Source: Caballeronia sordidicola (GTDB lineage: Bacteria; Pseudomonadota; Gammaproteobacteria; Burkholderiales; Burkholderiaceae). Taken from it: 64,000 bases of DNA. Of the stretch, positions 18,060 through 26,789 are shown one piece after another. The first letter of the stretch is position 1. Each line of letters begins with the position of its first letter. Location: assembly GCF_002220365.1 (NCBI RefSeq), contig NZ_MTHB01000246.1:186001-250000 (forward strand), in the 5' to 3' direction. The translations under genes were made by a program, and so were the position numbers. Below the pieces are notes generated by a model that saw nothing but the letters and a program-made list of their open reading frames with translations, made no database searches and had not been told where the DNA came from.

Positions 18060-18069
18060 GAACCGGTTC
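18060..18069. promoter_or_regulatory. Second LacI-type palindrome inside the operon, site 2
   Basis: GAACCGGTTC, a perfect 10-bp palindrome, lies in the 88-bp gap between the phosphotriesterase-like and amidotransferase-like genes, the longest gap in this operon. Its AACCGGTT core is identical to that of the operator at 14046-14057, 4 kb upstream. It may be a second operator allowing DNA looping or an internal control point. Confidence 0.5.
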
Positions 18070-18124
18070 CACCCTGCGCCGCGTGCCGCCGACACGGCTC
18101 GCCGCGCGCTTGAGGAGCACATGC

Positions 18125-18880
18125 ATGACCAAATCTGTTTTGCTTGCCGGAGAGAGCTGGACGAGCATGTCGACGCACATCAAGGGCTTCGACCAGTTTC
18201 CAACCGTGACCTATCAAAACGGCGCGACGATATTCCTGAATATCTTCAAGGACAGCGACTATGCGATCACGCATATGCCAAGCCACGAAGCGCAGGAAGC
18301 CTTTCCCTCCACGCTTGACGGATTGCTCGCTTATGACGCGATCATCCTCTCGGACATCGGCGCGAATACGTTGCTGCTGCATCCTGATACGTGGGTCAAG
18401 AGCCAGCGCACGCCGAACCGTCTCAAGTTGTTGCGAGAGTACGTCGAGGCCGGACGAGGCCTGATGATGATCGGCGGCTATTTGAGTTTCCAGGGCATCA
18501 ACGGCAGCGCGCGGTTTCGCAATACGCCGGTCGAGGACGTGTTGCCGGTCACCTGCCTGCCTTACGACGATCGGGTAGAAGTTCCGGAAGGGTTCACCGC
18601 GAACGTAGTCGCTTCGCACCCGGTCGTCGAGGGGCTTGGAACGCAGTGGCCTCACTTGCTGGGCTATAACGAAGTGCAGTTGAAAGCGGGCGCAACGCTG
18701 ATCGCGACGGTTCCCGAGACCGGCCACCCGCTGTTAGTCGCGGGTACGCACGGCCGCGGACGCACGCTTGCGTGGACCAGCGACATGTCGAGCCACTGGC
18801 TGCCGCCGGAGTTCTCCGAATGGGAAGGCAACGCGCGGTTATGGACCAACTGTCTTGACTGGTTGACCGCTGATGAATGA
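18125..18880 (+). CDS. Glutamine-amidotransferase-like protein (GATase1-like, DUF1355 type)
   Basis: Protein of 251 residues with a class I amidotransferase-like fold. The ATG at 18125 follows GAGGAG at 18112-18117; an earlier ATG at 18083 gives a non-homologous leader. Family marks include an N-terminal VLLAGESWTS strand, YDAIILSDIGANTLLLHP, the EAGRGLMMIGGYLSFQG nucleophile-elbow region (which lacks the usual Cys) and a C-terminal GRGRTLAWTSDMSSHWLPP segment. This family often sits with ABC sugar importers and phosphotriesterase-like genes, but its reaction is not known to me. Its end overlaps the kinase start by 8 bp. Confidence 0.82.
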   Translation: MTKSVLLAGESWTSMSTHIKGFDQFPTVTYQNGATIFLNIFKDSDYAITHMPSHEAQEAFPSTLDGLLAYDAIILSDIGANTLLLHPDTWVKSQRTPNRLKLLREYVEAGRGLMMIGGYLSFQGINGSARFRNTPVEDVLPVTCLPYDDRVEVPEGFTANVVASHPVVEGLGTQWPHLLGYNEVQLKAGATLIATVPETGHPLLVAGTHGRGRTLAWTSDMSSHWLPPEFSEWEGNARLWTNCLDWLTADE

Positions 18881-19778
18881 AGCGCGTGTTTGCATTATCG
18901 GCAATGCGGCGATCGACCTTGTGTTTCGGGTCGATCACTTGCCGCTTGCCGGTGAGACTTCGCTTGCTATCACTACATTGCATGACTTCGGCGGCAAGGG
19001 TGCGAATCAGGCGGTGATGGCACAACGCGCGGGCGCCCAGGTGCAATTGTTTGCTGCGCTCGGCAACGACGCCGACGGCGACCGTTTCCTGGCGAGGCTC
19101 GTGGAAGAAGGTATCGACACAAGTCATATCGCTCGCTTACCGTGCATGACGGATATGTCAATCGTGACGGTCGACCAGCGAGGCGAGAATACGATCGTGA
19201 CTCGCAACGATGCAGCGGCTCACTATGTACCTTCGCCGGGCGCGGTACTCGACGCAACCCGTAGCGGCGACTGGATCGCCATGCAGGGCAACCTGAGCGA
19301 GACCGTCACAACCGAGCTCTTGCATCACGCGCATGCTGGCGGGCGCCGTACCCTGCTCAATCCCGGACCGGTTTGCTTCGATTGCCGCCCGTTGCTGATT
19401 CATGTCGACGTTCTCGTGGTCAATCGCGTAGAGGCCGCGACGCTGACCCGGCTGGAAAGCCCGGAGGACGCCGCGCGTTCGCTGAGGGAATCGGGCGCGG
19501 GCGAGGTCATCGTCACGCTGGGTTCCGAGGGCGTCCTCTGGTGCCGCCCGGGACGCACGGCGCTGATACCGGCGACGCGAGCCAACGCCATCGACACCGT
19601 GGGTGCCGGCGACGCTTTCTGCGGTGTCCTCCTCGCGGCGCTTGCGCAGCATCTCCCCATGACAGTTTCCTTGCAGCGGGCGCAAGCCGCCGCTGCGTTC
19701 GCCGTCGCAAGGAGCGGTACGCAGGCTGCTTTCCCGAGCCGCGCCGAGTTGCCCGGACTATTCAACTCTCTAACCTGA
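18873..19778 (+). CDS. PfkB-family carbohydrate kinase (ribokinase-like)
   Basis: Sugar or nucleoside kinase of 301 residues. The first PfkB signature is HDFGGKGANQAVMAQRAGA near residue 37, the second, with the catalytic Asp, is DTVGAGDAFCGVLLAAL near 231. It should phosphorylate the imported sugar or the product of the upstream hydrolase with ATP. The start overlaps the amidotransferase-like gene by 8 bp and the stop lies 11 bp before the BtpA-family gene. Ribokinase is the closest well-known relative, but the substrate is not fixed by sequence. Confidence 0.9.
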   Translation: MNEARVCIIGNAAIDLVFRVDHLPLAGETSLAITTLHDFGGKGANQAVMAQRAGAQVQLFAALGNDADGDRFLARLVEEGIDTSHIARLPCMTDMSIVTVDQRGENTIVTRNDAAAHYVPSPGAVLDATRSGDWIAMQGNLSETVTTELLHHAHAGGRRTLLNPGPVCFDCRPLLIHVDVLVVNRVEAATLTRLESPEDAARSLRESGAGEVIVTLGSEGVLWCRPGRTALIPATRANAIDTVGAGDAFCGVLLAALAQHLPMTVSLQRAQAAAAFAVARSGTQAAFPSRAELPGLFNSLT

Positions 19779-19789
19779 ACTCAATCGAT

Positions 19790-20629
19790 ATGGAAACTTC
19801 ATCTGGAGTGGGACGCGGACGCACCGATTGCGTCGAACAGATATTTGGGCGCCCGCGCGGCGTTGTGATCGGTGTGATTCACTGTCCGGCGTTCCCCGGT
19901 TCGCCGCGTTATCAGGGTGCATCGAGCGAGGCGATCTACAGCGCCGCGCTCGCCGATGCCGTGGCATACGCGAAAGGCGGCGTCGACGGGCTGATCGTCG
20001 AGAATCACGGTGACGTGCCGTTTTCGAAGCCGGACGATATCGGTCCGGAGACATCGGCGTTCATGTCTGTGACCGCCGATAGAATCGCGCGGGAAACCGG
20101 TTTGCCGATCGGTATCAACGTGCTTGCTAACGCGGCGCTCCCGGCGCTTGCGATCGCGGCCGCCAGCAACGCGGCTTTCGTGCGCGTGAACCAGTGGGCG
20201 AATGCGTATGTCGCGAACGAAGGCCTGATAGAAGGCGCGGCGGCGCTCGCATTGCGCTACCGTGCAAAGCTGCGCGCCGACGGCATCCGCGTTTTCGCTG
20301 ATGCCCACGTCAAGCACGGTGCGCATGCGATCGTGTCGGACCGTTCGCTTGAAGAGCTGGTACGCGACGTGGAGTTCTTCGATGCCGATGCGATCATCGC
20401 CACGGGCCAACGCACGGGCGACGCTGCCAGTACCGACTATTTGCGGCAGATCAGGAATGCGACGACATTGCCGCTGCTCGTTGGCAGTGGTTGCACGGAA
20501 CGCAACATTGCGGAAATTCTGTCGGTGGTTGACGGTGTGATCGTCGCCAGTTCATTGAAGGTCGGAGGCGTGTGGTGGAATCCCGTCGATGAAAGCAAGG
20601 TTCGCGGTTTTATGCAGGCAGCACGGTAA
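19790..20629 (+). CDS. BtpA/SgcQ family protein
   Basis: Predicted TIM-barrel protein of 279 residues starting at the ATG 19790; the frame is open upstream only because the kinase gene is GC-rich in that phase. Family marks are GVIHCPAFPGSPRYQG near residue 27, the VDGLIVENHGDVPF segment near 66, GINVLANAALPALAIA, and the C-terminal LLVGSGCTERNIAEIL and DGVIVASSLKVGG, which look like a phosphate-binding barrel end. SgcQ of E. coli sits in a sugar-phosphate operon; BtpA was named for photosystem I accumulation in cyanobacteria. Following a kinase, it probably acts on a phosphorylated sugar. No reaction can be assigned. Confidence 0.87.
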   Translation: METSSGVGRGRTDCVEQIFGRPRGVVIGVIHCPAFPGSPRYQGASSEAIYSAALADAVAYAKGGVDGLIVENHGDVPFSKPDDIGPETSAFMSVTADRIARETGLPIGINVLANAALPALAIAAASNAAFVRVNQWANAYVANEGLIEGAAALALRYRAKLRADGIRVFADAHVKHGAHAIVSDRSLEELVRDVEFFDADAIIATGQRTGDAASTDYLRQIRNATTLPLLVGSGCTERNIAEILSVVDGVIVASSLKVGGVWWNPVDESKVRGFMQAAR

Positions 20630-20683
20630 TGGCATCATTCGTCTACGGTTACCCCAATCCGCAACGATCCAGCGAGCCTGCGA

Positions 20684-21316
20684 ATGTCCTTTCATACCTG
20701 GTTTCTCTTCGCCACAGCGTATCTGGTCACCACTATTTCCCCCGGACCCAACGTCCTGCTCGTCATCCGCAATACCGTGCGATTCGGCGGCCGTGGCACG
20801 GCGGCGACCATCGCCGGAAATCTGCTGGCTCAGTTGGTCGTGGTGGTGCTTGTGGCATTGGGTGTGGGTGCGGTCCTCGCAGCCATGCCACCGTTGTTTC
20901 TCGCCATGAAGGTCTTGGGAGCCGTTTACCTTATGGTCCTTGGCGTGAAGCAATTGAGAAGCCGGAAGCCCATGGCAACGGCATCCGTCGACGCCCTCTC
21001 GGCGCAGCCTCTCGACAAGCGCAAAATTTTTCGGGAAGCGTTATTGGTTTCAGGAAGTAATCCCAAGACGTTGATTTTTCTTTCTGCTTTCATGCCGCAA
21101 TTCATCGTGCATGATCAGCCGCTGCCGGCTCAGTTCATCGTGATGTACCTGAGCGTGGCGTGCATCGTGGCGCTGGTTCACACCATTTACTCGCTCGGGG
21201 TTCGCAGGATTCATAGCGGACTTGGTACAAGCCGCTGGATGAAAGCCGTCAAGCGTTGCAGTGGCCTGATCTTCTTCGGTCTGGGTATCAAGCTTTTAAC
21301 CGCGAAGCAGGCTTGA
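20684..21316 (+). CDS. LysE/RhtB family amino-acid exporter
   Basis: Inner-membrane exporter of 210 residues with six hydrophobic segments. The N-terminal family mark is ATAYLVTTISPGPNVLLVIRNTV with the conserved SPGPN, followed by GGRGTAATIAGN; FREALLVSGSNPKTLIFL marks the middle. Members export amino acids or homoserine lactones. It lies 54 bp downstream of the BtpA gene on the same strand but has no functional link to it, so it may have its own promoter. Its 3' end faces a convergent MFS gene. Confidence 0.92.
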   Translation: MSFHTWFLFATAYLVTTISPGPNVLLVIRNTVRFGGRGTAATIAGNLLAQLVVVVLVALGVGAVLAAMPPLFLAMKVLGAVYLMVLGVKQLRSRKPMATASVDALSAQPLDKRKIFREALLVSGSNPKTLIFLSAFMPQFIVHDQPLPAQFIVMYLSVACIVALVHTIYSLGVRRIHSGLGTSRWMKAVKRCSGLIFFGLGIKLLTAKQA

Positions 21317-21447
21317 TGATCCGGTGCAGGCCGCAGATGCGGTACGGATGGCTTGGCGTCATTGCTTGGCGGTCCCATGCAGCCTGGCGCCCGCAAGATC
21401 GAGATCTCGTCGTAAAACAGCACCTACAGGACGCTCTTCTGCTTGTG

Positions 21448-21474
21448 AAAAGGGCCCCTGCCAGGCCAAGGGGC
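21448..21474 (-). terminator. Intrinsic terminator of the minus-strand MFS gene
   Basis: Read on the minus strand, GCCCCT and AGGGGC pair around a 9-base loop 15 bp after the MFS stop and are followed by CCC and then TTTT (21451-21448). Confidence 0.55.
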
Positions 21475-21488
21475 ACAGCGTCGACCAC

Positions 21489-22754
21489 TCAACTCACCGG
21501 CCTCGTTCTCGCCCATCGATTCAACGCAGCACACACGAGCAACAAGGACGCCGTCACGAAGAACACGGCGCGCAAGCCGACGTGCGCGCCGATCTGGCCG
21601 CCGATCAACGGGCCTATAACCTGCCCGCTGAACTGGGCGGACTGCAGATAGCCAAGCGTCTTGCCGGAATTGTGGTCGGCGACCGTGTGGCGGATCTCCT
21701 TCGCTATCGATGGAAGCAGCCCCGCGAGCGTCATGCCCATCAAGCCGCGAAGAATGGCCAACTGCCACCATTGGTGAACAAACGCCTGCGGCACCAGGAC
21801 CACGCTGGTCGCAATCAGACACCCGATGATGACTTTCGAACTACCGATACGATCAGCCAGCGCGCCGAAACGGGCGGCCGTCAACATGCTGCCGAATGCC
21901 GATGCCGCCATCACTATGCCGGCCATGCGGGCGACATGGTCGCCTGGCACACCAAGTTGCCCGATATAAACGGTGATGATCGGCTCGATCGACATGTTGG
22001 CGAGCAGCACCATCATGGCCGTCACCAGCAGCGCGACGATCACCCGCTGGTCCATTGCCGGTGGCAAAGCCGCGCCAACATCGACACGCTTTTTCGCGTC
22101 AGTCGCACGATCGAAATCCTCGCGCACGAACACAACGGTCAGCAGCGCCGCCACGGCGATGATCGCGCCGCCCACAAAGAAAGTGCCGCGGATGCCGACG
22201 TATGTCGGCAGGAAACCGCCGACCAGCGGCCCCACGAGATTGCCCGCGAGCGCACCCGTCGACAGTACGCCCAGCGCCCATCCTGCGCGCTCACGTGGCG
22301 CCTGTGTGCCGACCATGACGATCGATGCGGAGGCGTAACCGCCGATCAATCCCGCGATCAACCGCAGCACCACAAGTTCGGTCAGGTTATGCGCGAGGCC
22401 GATCATCGACATCACGATGGCCATGCCGACCGCCGCACGGATCAACATGGGCTTGCGGCCATAACGGTCCGCGAGACGTCCCCAGAGTGGCGCGGTAATC
22501 GCGGTGCCGAAGAAGGTCGCGCCGAAGGCGACACCCGACCATTGCACGACCGCCGCCGGAGAACTCACGCCCAACTGCTGCACGTACAGGGGCAGGAACG
22601 GCAGCAACATGCTGAGACTCAGCAGCGTCGTAAAAGACCCGAATACGCAGACAAAAAGGTTGCGCCGCCAGTACGGCGCATTGCGTTCGGCATAGCTGAG
22701 CCGCTGGGGAGGGCCGTCCAGCGGCATAAGGGAACGGGTTGCTTGCGGAGTCAT
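21489..22754 (-). CDS. MFS multidrug efflux transporter (MdtG-like)
   Basis: Twelve-helix drug:proton antiporter-like protein, 421 residues from the ATG at 22754 (MTPQATRS). The loop motif PLWGRLADRYGRKPMLIRA is the antiporter motif A, and GALAGNLVGPLVGGFL resembles motif C, which marks efflux rather than uptake. It is divergent from a LysR gene across a 148-bp region that holds a 9-bp inverted repeat, so the LysR protein is a likely regulator. Confidence 0.88.
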   Translation of the reverse strand: MTPQATRSLMPLDGPPQRLSYAERNAPYWRRNLFVCVFGSFTTLLSLSMLLPFLPLYVQQLGVSSPAAVVQWSGVAFGATFFGTAITAPLWGRLADRYGRKPMLIRAAVGMAIVMSMIGLAHNLTELVVLRLIAGLIGGYASASIVMVGTQAPRERAGWALGVLSTGALAGNLVGPLVGGFLPTYVGIRGTFFVGGAIIAVAALLTVVFVREDFDRATDAKKRVDVGAALPPAMDQRVIVALLVTAMMVLLANMSIEPIITVYIGQLGVPGDHVARMAGIVMAASAFGSMLTAARFGALADRIGSSKVIIGCLIATSVVLVPQAFVHQWWQLAILRGLMGMTLAGLLPSIAKEIRHTVADHNSGKTLGYLQSAQFSGQVIGPLIGGQIGAHVGLRAVFFVTASLLLVCAALNRWARTRPVS

Positions 22755-22843
22755 GTCGGGCCTCGATTGTTCTATCAGGCGTTGAGCGATGGCCGGGCGC
22801 ATGTGCGTCGATCCGGGTCACCATCGCAAAAGAAGTAGACGGC

Positions 22844-22873
22844 TTGCATATTATCTCAATTTAGGAATATTAT
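22844..22873 (+). promoter_or_regulatory. Probable promoter of the LysR-MFS operon
   Basis: TTGCAT (22844-22849) and TATTAT (22868-22873) are separated by 18 bp, about 30 bp before the LysR start, in a locally AT-rich stretch. The left arm of the inverted repeat lies between the two boxes. Confidence 0.45.
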
Positions 22874-22898
22874 GTTTACATCGTTCTCTAATTGAGAT
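22853..22898. promoter_or_regulatory. Inverted repeat, probable LysR binding region
   Basis: ATCTCAATT (22853-22861) and AATTGAGAT (22890-22898) are perfect 9-bp arms separated by 28 bp. They bracket the promoter -10 box and stop 4 bp before the LysR start codon, between the divergent MFS and LysR genes. This fits autoregulation by the LysR protein. Confidence 0.55.
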
Positions 22899-22902
22899 TT
22901 TC

Positions 22903-23811
22903 ATGGACCACACCAGTCTCGACATTTTTCGCGTCGTCGCCGCCGAACTCAGCGTGACCCGGGCGGCCAAGCGGCTTGGCCGCGTGCAATCGAACGTGAC
23001 CACGCGAATCCAGCAGCTCGAGGAGGAACTGGGGGTGGCACTATTTCGGCGCGACGGCAACCGTCTTACGCTGAGCACGGAAGGCGAACGTTTTCTCGGC
23101 TACGCCAACCGCATGCTCGCGCTGGCCGACGAAGCGCGACAAGTGCTAAGCCCGCAAGCGCCCTCCGGCACGCTGAGAATTGGCAGTATGGAAAGCACCG
23201 CTGCGGCTCGTCTTCCGGGACCACTTGCCGCCCTTCACGTCCAGTACCCCGACGTCCAGCTCAGAATTTCAACCGCACCCTCGCGACAACTGATCGAACA
23301 AGTTCGCAGCGGCCTGCTCGATTGCGCATTTGCTGCGCTGCCGCCATGTGGCGAGATGGCGTCGGCAGCGGATCTTGAAGCAGCCGGGCTACATGGCGAA
23401 CCGGTCTTTCGCGAGGAAATCCTGCTCGTGCTGCCGCCCGGACATGCCGCTGTCCGCCAGGGCGCGGATATCGCCGTGCGTTCGCTGGCCGCGTTTGCAC
23501 AAGGCTGCAGCTACCGCGTGCTCGCCGAGGAGTGGCTCGGCCAGGACACGTCACCGCTCGACATACAGGAGGTCGGGTCCTACCACAGCATGCTTGCGTG
23601 CGTGGCAGCTGGCGGCTGCGTATCCCTCGTACCGCGCAGCGTGCTCGAGTTGCTGCGCGAAGCGCCCGAGTTCCGCACTCAGGTCGTGGCGAAGGTGGAT
23701 ACATGGCTCGTGCATCGAAACGGATACGAAACGGCGGCGTTCAAGGCGCTACGCGAAGCGCTTACGCCATTCGTGTCGAAGCAACTCGCAGCGAAGAGGA
23801 AATCATCATGA
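22903..23811 (+). CDS. LysR family transcriptional regulator
   Basis: Regulator of 302 residues from the ATG at 22903 (MDHTSLDIFRVVAAE); the upstream open frame encodes no HTH. The winged HTH spans residues 5-64 (SVTRAAKRLGRVQSNVTTRIQQLE) and the effector-binding domain about 90-295 (GTLRIGSMESTAAARLP). The stop overlaps the ATG of a YbfB-type MFS gene (ATGA), and a second MFS gene is divergent, so it probably controls two transporters. Its binding region is the inverted repeat at 22853-22898. Confidence 0.92.
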   Translation: MDHTSLDIFRVVAAELSVTRAAKRLGRVQSNVTTRIQQLEEELGVALFRRDGNRLTLSTEGERFLGYANRMLALADEARQVLSPQAPSGTLRIGSMESTAAARLPGPLAALHVQYPDVQLRISTAPSRQLIEQVRSGLLDCAFAALPPCGEMASAADLEAAGLHGEPVFREEILLVLPPGHAAVRQGADIAVRSLAAFAQGCSYRVLAEEWLGQDTSPLDIQEVGSYHSMLACVAAGGCVSLVPRSVLELLREAPEFRTQVVAKVDTWLVHRNGYETAAFKALREALTPFVSKQLAAKRKSS

Positions 23812-25004
23812 GCACGATTCGTCAGGCTTCGTCGACAGCAAGTCAAGGCACCGCCGCGTTGATCGCCGCTCTTGTCATGGCGGTGGGAATGGGGTTCGGA
23901 CGCTTTGCGTTCACGGGCATCTACCCGGTCATGGTGAGCGATGCCGTGCTGACCGTGCATCAGGGCACGCTCGCCGCATCGGCCAACTATGCCGGTTATC
24001 TGGCCGGGGCTCTGCTGAGCGCCGCCGTGCATCCGCGACACTCGCGCAGGCTGTGCATGCTTGCGCTCGCGGGCATCGTGCTATGTCTCGGGGTGACTGC
24101 GCTATTGAATGCTCCCTGGCTGATCATCGCCATGCGCGGCATCACAGGCGCCGTCAGCGCGGTCACCATGGTGGCGGCTTCGCTCTGGTTGCTGCAACAT
24201 CGCGGCCACACGAGCGGTGCCCCGCTGCTTTATGCCGGTGTCGGCATCGGCATTGTGCTGTCGTCGGAAATGCTGATCGTGGGACGTGCGTTCGACCTGC
24301 ATAGCGCCGGGCTTTGGTGGGTATTGGCAGCGGGCGCATTGATCCTCGGTGCAATTGCGCTGCCGAGTCTCGATGCACGCCCGGTTGAAAACCCCGGCAA
24401 GCGTGCGACCGTGCATGGACACGAGTCCTTCCCTGCACTCGGCGCAGGACGACTGATTGCGCTCTACGGTCTGGCGGGTTTCGGCTACATCATCACCGCG
24501 ACCTATCTGCCGTTCTTCGTCAGGAACGCAATTGGTTCAATCGATCCCATCCAGGTCTGGGCATTGTTTGGCCTGGGCGCGGCTCCGTCATGCTTCATCT
24601 GGCACGCGCTCCATATGCGCCTCGGCACACGACGCGCGCTGTTCCTGAATCTCGCTCTGCAAGCGATCGGCGTCATCTTGCCTGTCGTTGCGCCGAACCC
24701 GGCCGGGTACCTTGGCAGTGCATTGATCGTAGGCGGTACATTCATGGGCACCACGACTATCGCGATGCTCGCGGGCCGTCGGGTTGCACACACGATGCGC
24801 GTGAGCATTCTTGCCGTGATGACCGCATGCTTTGGCGTCGGGCAGATCGTGGGACCGCTCGTTGCCAATGCGATGTACGCACCGCATCATTCGTTCTCCG
24901 GATCGTTGGAGACGGCCGCGGCGGCGCTGGCTGTGGCAGCGCTGCTTTGCGTCCGTCTGAGCGGGTCTGCTCAGGCATCAGCCATTGTCCAGCACCGGCT
25001 TTAG
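23808..25004 (+). CDS. YbfB/YjiJ family MFS transporter
   Basis: Membrane protein of 398 residues with 12 predicted helices, starting at an ATG that overlaps the LysR stop. Family marks are GMGFGRFAFTGIYPVMV near residue 28 and the YLAGALLSA helix, typical of YbfB/YjiJ transporters (formerly DUF1228). The overlapped GAGGAAATC serves as its ribosome site. Substrate is unknown; co-transcription with a LysR gene suggests inducible export or uptake of a small molecule. Confidence 0.88.
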   Translation: MSTIRQASSTASQGTAALIAALVMAVGMGFGRFAFTGIYPVMVSDAVLTVHQGTLAASANYAGYLAGALLSAAVHPRHSRRLCMLALAGIVLCLGVTALLNAPWLIIAMRGITGAVSAVTMVAASLWLLQHRGHTSGAPLLYAGVGIGIVLSSEMLIVGRAFDLHSAGLWWVLAAGALILGAIALPSLDARPVENPGKRATVHGHESFPALGAGRLIALYGLAGFGYIITATYLPFFVRNAIGSIDPIQVWALFGLGAAPSCFIWHALHMRLGTRRALFLNLALQAIGVILPVVAPNPAGYLGSALIVGGTFMGTTTIAMLAGRRVAHTMRVSILAVMTACFGVGQIVGPLVANAMYAPHHSFSGSLETAAAALAVAALLCVRLSGSAQASAIVQHRL

Positions 25005-25234
25005 TGCTCGCCGATATCCGCAAAAATCCATTCCTGGACTTCTCCGAAAAAACTCGCACATCTGGACCTCGCACGACCAGACCTGGACGACTGAAAATGG
25101 CGACATACCGAGGTATTCCGGATGGCCGACGAAATAGTGAACGAGAGAACTCAGCCGACGCTACAAACGCGCGATCTGTTTTAATCGGCTTACTGTACAA
25201 AGCCATGTAGATGAAATGGCAATAGAATGCCTGG

Positions 25235-25744
25235 ATGACTACTTACGTCGCTCTCTTGCGGGCCGTGAATGTTGGCGGCACCGGCAAACTTCCCATGTCC
25301 GAACTTCGCGCGATGTGCGCCTCCGTCGGCTTTTCCAATGCGCGCACGTATATCGCCAGCGGCAACGTTGTATTCGAAAGCAAGCTTTCGGAGTCATCGG
25401 TGAAAGCGAAACTGGAGCGTTGTCTTGAGACTTATGCGGGAAAACCGGTAGGGATTCTGGTGCGCACGGGCGCTGAGCTAGCGGCGGTCCTTGCCAACAA
25501 TCCCTTTAGTTCTGCGGCGCCGAATCGAACCGTCGCAATATTTCTCGACGCCCCCCCTCCCGCAGATGTGCTGGACAATGTGAGTGGTCAGCAAACTGAA
25601 GAAATCGCACTCGGTACACGTGAGATTTACGTGCACTACAAAGACGGAATAGCCCGTTCAAAACTGAAAATCCCGGCCGCCGGGACTGGAACCGCTCGCA
25701 ACATGAATACCGTGGCCAAGCTCGCCGAGTGGACGGCCGCGTAG
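25235..25744 (+). CDS. DUF1697 domain protein
   Basis: Protein of 169 residues matching DUF1697 from near its N-terminus: YVALLRAVNVGGTGKLPMSEL and FSNARTYIASGNVVFES are the family marks, and the C-terminal AGTGTARNMNTVAKL is also typical. Function is unknown. There is no clear Shine-Dalgarno sequence before the ATG. The preceding 230 bp hold only a small ATACC-GA-GGTAT palindrome (25105-25116). The next gene, a methyltransferase, follows after 56 bp. Confidence 0.85.
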   Translation: MTTYVALLRAVNVGGTGKLPMSELRAMCASVGFSNARTYIASGNVVFESKLSESSVKAKLERCLETYAGKPVGILVRTGAELAAVLANNPFSSAAPNRTVAIFLDAPPPADVLDNVSGQQTEEIALGTREIYVHYKDGIARSKLKIPAAGTGTARNMNTVAKLAEWTAA

Positions 25745-25800
25745 TCGGCCTCAGGCAAGAACGAAGACAAAGACGAAGACAAAAGACAGGATCTAAAGTC

Positions 25801-26661
25801 ATGAACGACAGGCCAGATGCAGCGCCAGACAGCACAGCAGCGCGCGTCGCCTTGTGGCGCGCTCTCCATGTCGAGGCTGACTCTGCGCCGCATGTACTGG
25901 AAGATGAAGTCGGCCTTAAGCTGCTGGCCCCGGACGATGACTGGCGCAGTCGCGGGGACATGGACCCGCAGTTCACGCGGCCCTTTCGCGCCTCAATCGT
26001 GGCTCGTGCCCGCTTCATCGAAGATCTGGTCGTGGAACAGGCCAGCCACGGGCTTGCTCAATACGTCATCCTCGGCGCCGGCCTCGACAGTTTCGTACAG
26101 CGCAGGCCGGAGATCGCGTCCCGCCTCAGGGTGTTCGAGATCGACCAGGCAGGTCCTCAGGCATGGAAGCGTCAGCGCCTGATCGAGCTCGGCTTCGGCG
26201 TCCCGGACTGGCTGCGCTTCGTGCCGGTCGATTTCGAGGCGGGAGAGGCCTGGCACGACAAGCTCGTGACTGCCGGCTTCGATGACAGCAAGCCGGCAAT
26301 CGTGGTCTCCACGGGCGTCAGCATGTATCTGACCAAGGAGGCAAACGCGGCCACGCTGCGCCAGGTCTCGGGCCTCGCCCCAGGATCGATCCTCGCCATG
26401 ACGTTCCTGTTCCCGCTGGAGCTGGCGGACCCCGAGGTACGTCCCGGGCTTGAGATGGCGGAAAAGGGAGCGCGAGCAAGCGGGACCCCGTTTCTTAGCT
26501 TCTTCACCCCGTCGGAGATCCAGGCGCTGGCCCTCGAAGCGGGCTTCAAGGAAGCACGACACGTCCCGGCGGCCGATCTTGCTCGGCGATACTTCGCGGG
26601 CAGGACCGATGGTCTGCGCCCGCCAAACAATGCTGAGGAACTGCTGGTAGCAAGTACCTAG
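25801..26661 (+). CDS. Class I SAM-dependent methyltransferase (leucine carboxyl methyltransferase family)
   Basis: Methyltransferase of 286 residues from the ATG at 25801. The LCMT/TcmP-like core is visible: QYVILGAGLDSFVQRRPE near residue 88 is the SAM-binding loop, followed by the acidic FEIDQAGPQAWKRQRL and then VSTGVSMYLTKEA near 178. Many bacterial members sit in polyketide or unknown contexts. An in-frame ATG at 25729 overlaps the DUF1697 gene and adds a Gln/Arg-rich leader, so it was not used. The substrate is unknown. Confidence 0.87.
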   Translation: MNDRPDAAPDSTAARVALWRALHVEADSAPHVLEDEVGLKLLAPDDDWRSRGDMDPQFTRPFRASIVARARFIEDLVVEQASHGLAQYVILGAGLDSFVQRRPEIASRLRVFEIDQAGPQAWKRQRLIELGFGVPDWLRFVPVDFEAGEAWHDKLVTAGFDDSKPAIVVSTGVSMYLTKEANAATLRQVSGLAPGSILAMTFLFPLELADPEVRPGLEMAEKGARASGTPFLSFFTPSEIQALALEAGFKEARHVPAADLARRYFAGRTDGLRPPNNAEELLVAST

Positions 26662-26789
26662 CTGCGCGCACACTCTCCGACGAAAGCCGGTCAGCCGATA
26701 GCTGTCTATCGTCTTGATGAAAAGCCAGCCCGACATTACGCTTGAAGCGTTATTCGAACCAAGACCATCAATGATGTTATGGAGAGGGC

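Noticed and set aside
21324..22838. 504-codon plus-strand frame opposite the MdtG-like MFS gene
   Set aside because: Arg/His/Asp-rich shadow of a membrane-protein gene.
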